From JANMEB01 sp041745295 (GTDB lineage: Bacteria; Planctomycetota; Planctomycetia; Pirellulales; Pirellulaceae): a stretch of DNA of 64,000 bases. The translations under genes were made by a program, and so were the position numbers. The notes beneath the pieces are model-generated. The model had not been told where the DNA came from, did not search any database, and was given only the letters and a program-made list of their open reading frames with translations. The stretch covers positions 88,080-152,079 of the forward strand of contig JBGTJE010000053.1 of the NCBI GenBank assembly GCA_041745295.1, read 5' to 3'. Below, piece by piece: positions 63,934 to 64,000 of the stretch (its first letter is position 1; each line of letters starts with the position of its first letter).

Positions 63934-64000
63934 AGGGCGTAGCCCTGAACGGAGACTCGGCACGCGACGCCGCCGGGAACACCCCGGTCGGCAATGATTC
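63898..64000. repeat. Long imperfect inverted repeat inside the toxin gene (continues past window)
   Basis: The left arm GGGGAGTGTTCCGCGTGCTG then AGTC pairs with GACTCGGCACGC (63954-63965) and GGGAACACCCC (63975-63985). The centre holds AGGGC-GTA-GCCCT (63934-63946). GAATC (63898) and GATTC (63996) may close the outermost stem. It follows the point where toxin homology ends, so it may be the edge of an inserted element or a structured RNA. Confidence 0.6.

Noticed and set aside
63898..64000. Group II intron 5' end inside the toxin gene
   Set aside because: No GUGYG start or recognisable domain V was found in the visible part; only a long stem is seen, so this cannot be claimed.

Overview
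The window is a chromosomal segment from a bacterium of the phylum Planctomycetes. The evidence is a DUF1559 protein with a type IV pilin-like N-terminus (34019-35248), an alternative complex III operon with fused ActD-ActE, several small lipoproteins of unknown function, a cysteine-rich lipoprotein, and spacers full of short inverted-repeat elements. No rRNA, tRNA or CRISPR array was seen.

Region 1 (1-33514, minus strand) is one almost unbroken run of 33 complete genes plus the start of a 34th, reading right to left. It is a surface polysaccharide or exopolysaccharide locus. A NusG/RfaH-type specialised antiterminator (32954-33514) comes first and probably lets polymerase read the whole run. 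Next come nucleotide-sugar pathways: GDP-L-fucose (GMD, Fcl); a CMP-nonulosonate/sialic acid type sugar (NeuB, NeuC, NeuA); TDP-4-keto-6-deoxyglucose (RmlA, RmlB) feeding both TDP-Fuc4NAc (WecE, WecD) and TDP-3-amino sugars (FdtA, FdtB); and two RfbE-like epimerases. A cassette of FkbH, acyl carrier protein, GNAT acyltransferase and VOC protein probably makes an unusual acyl substituent. A GtrB-like glycosyltransferase, an SMR-type small flippase and a GT-C-like membrane protein form a lipid-linked sugar branch. A Wzx-like flippase, a Wzy/ligase-like polymerase, several glycosyltransferases, methyltransferases and two sulfotransferases complete assembly and decoration. Many neighbours overlap by ATGA, GTGA or TTGA.

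Region 2 (33515-36601): a repeat-rich divergent spacer, the DUF1559 gene with a strong terminator, a small lipoprotein, and an orphan RegA/PrrA-type response regulator.

Region 3 (36769-51573, plus strand) is a respiratory operon. Alternative complex III (ActA, ActB, ActC, a fused ActDE, ActF) oxidises quinol. It is followed directly by a Sco copper chaperone and a caa3-type cytochrome oxidase (CoxB with a cytochrome c domain, CoxA of the A2 type, CoxC, CoxD) and a second CoxC-like gene. ActA carries two EF-hand-like loops.

Region 4 (51574-62652) holds housekeeping and envelope genes: rarA, a LysM protein with a catalytically degenerate L,D-transpeptidase-like tail, a HIT protein, a Cys-rich lipoprotein, two tandem small lipoproteins, 3-methyladenine DNA glycosylase, a D-threonine aldolase-like enzyme, metG and an alpha/beta hydrolase. 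Short repeats of several families fill the gaps.

Region 5 (62653-64000) is an AbiE-type toxin-antitoxin operon with a palindrome-rich promoter. Its toxin gene loses homology about 85 codons in, just before a long imperfect inverted repeat that runs to the window edge.
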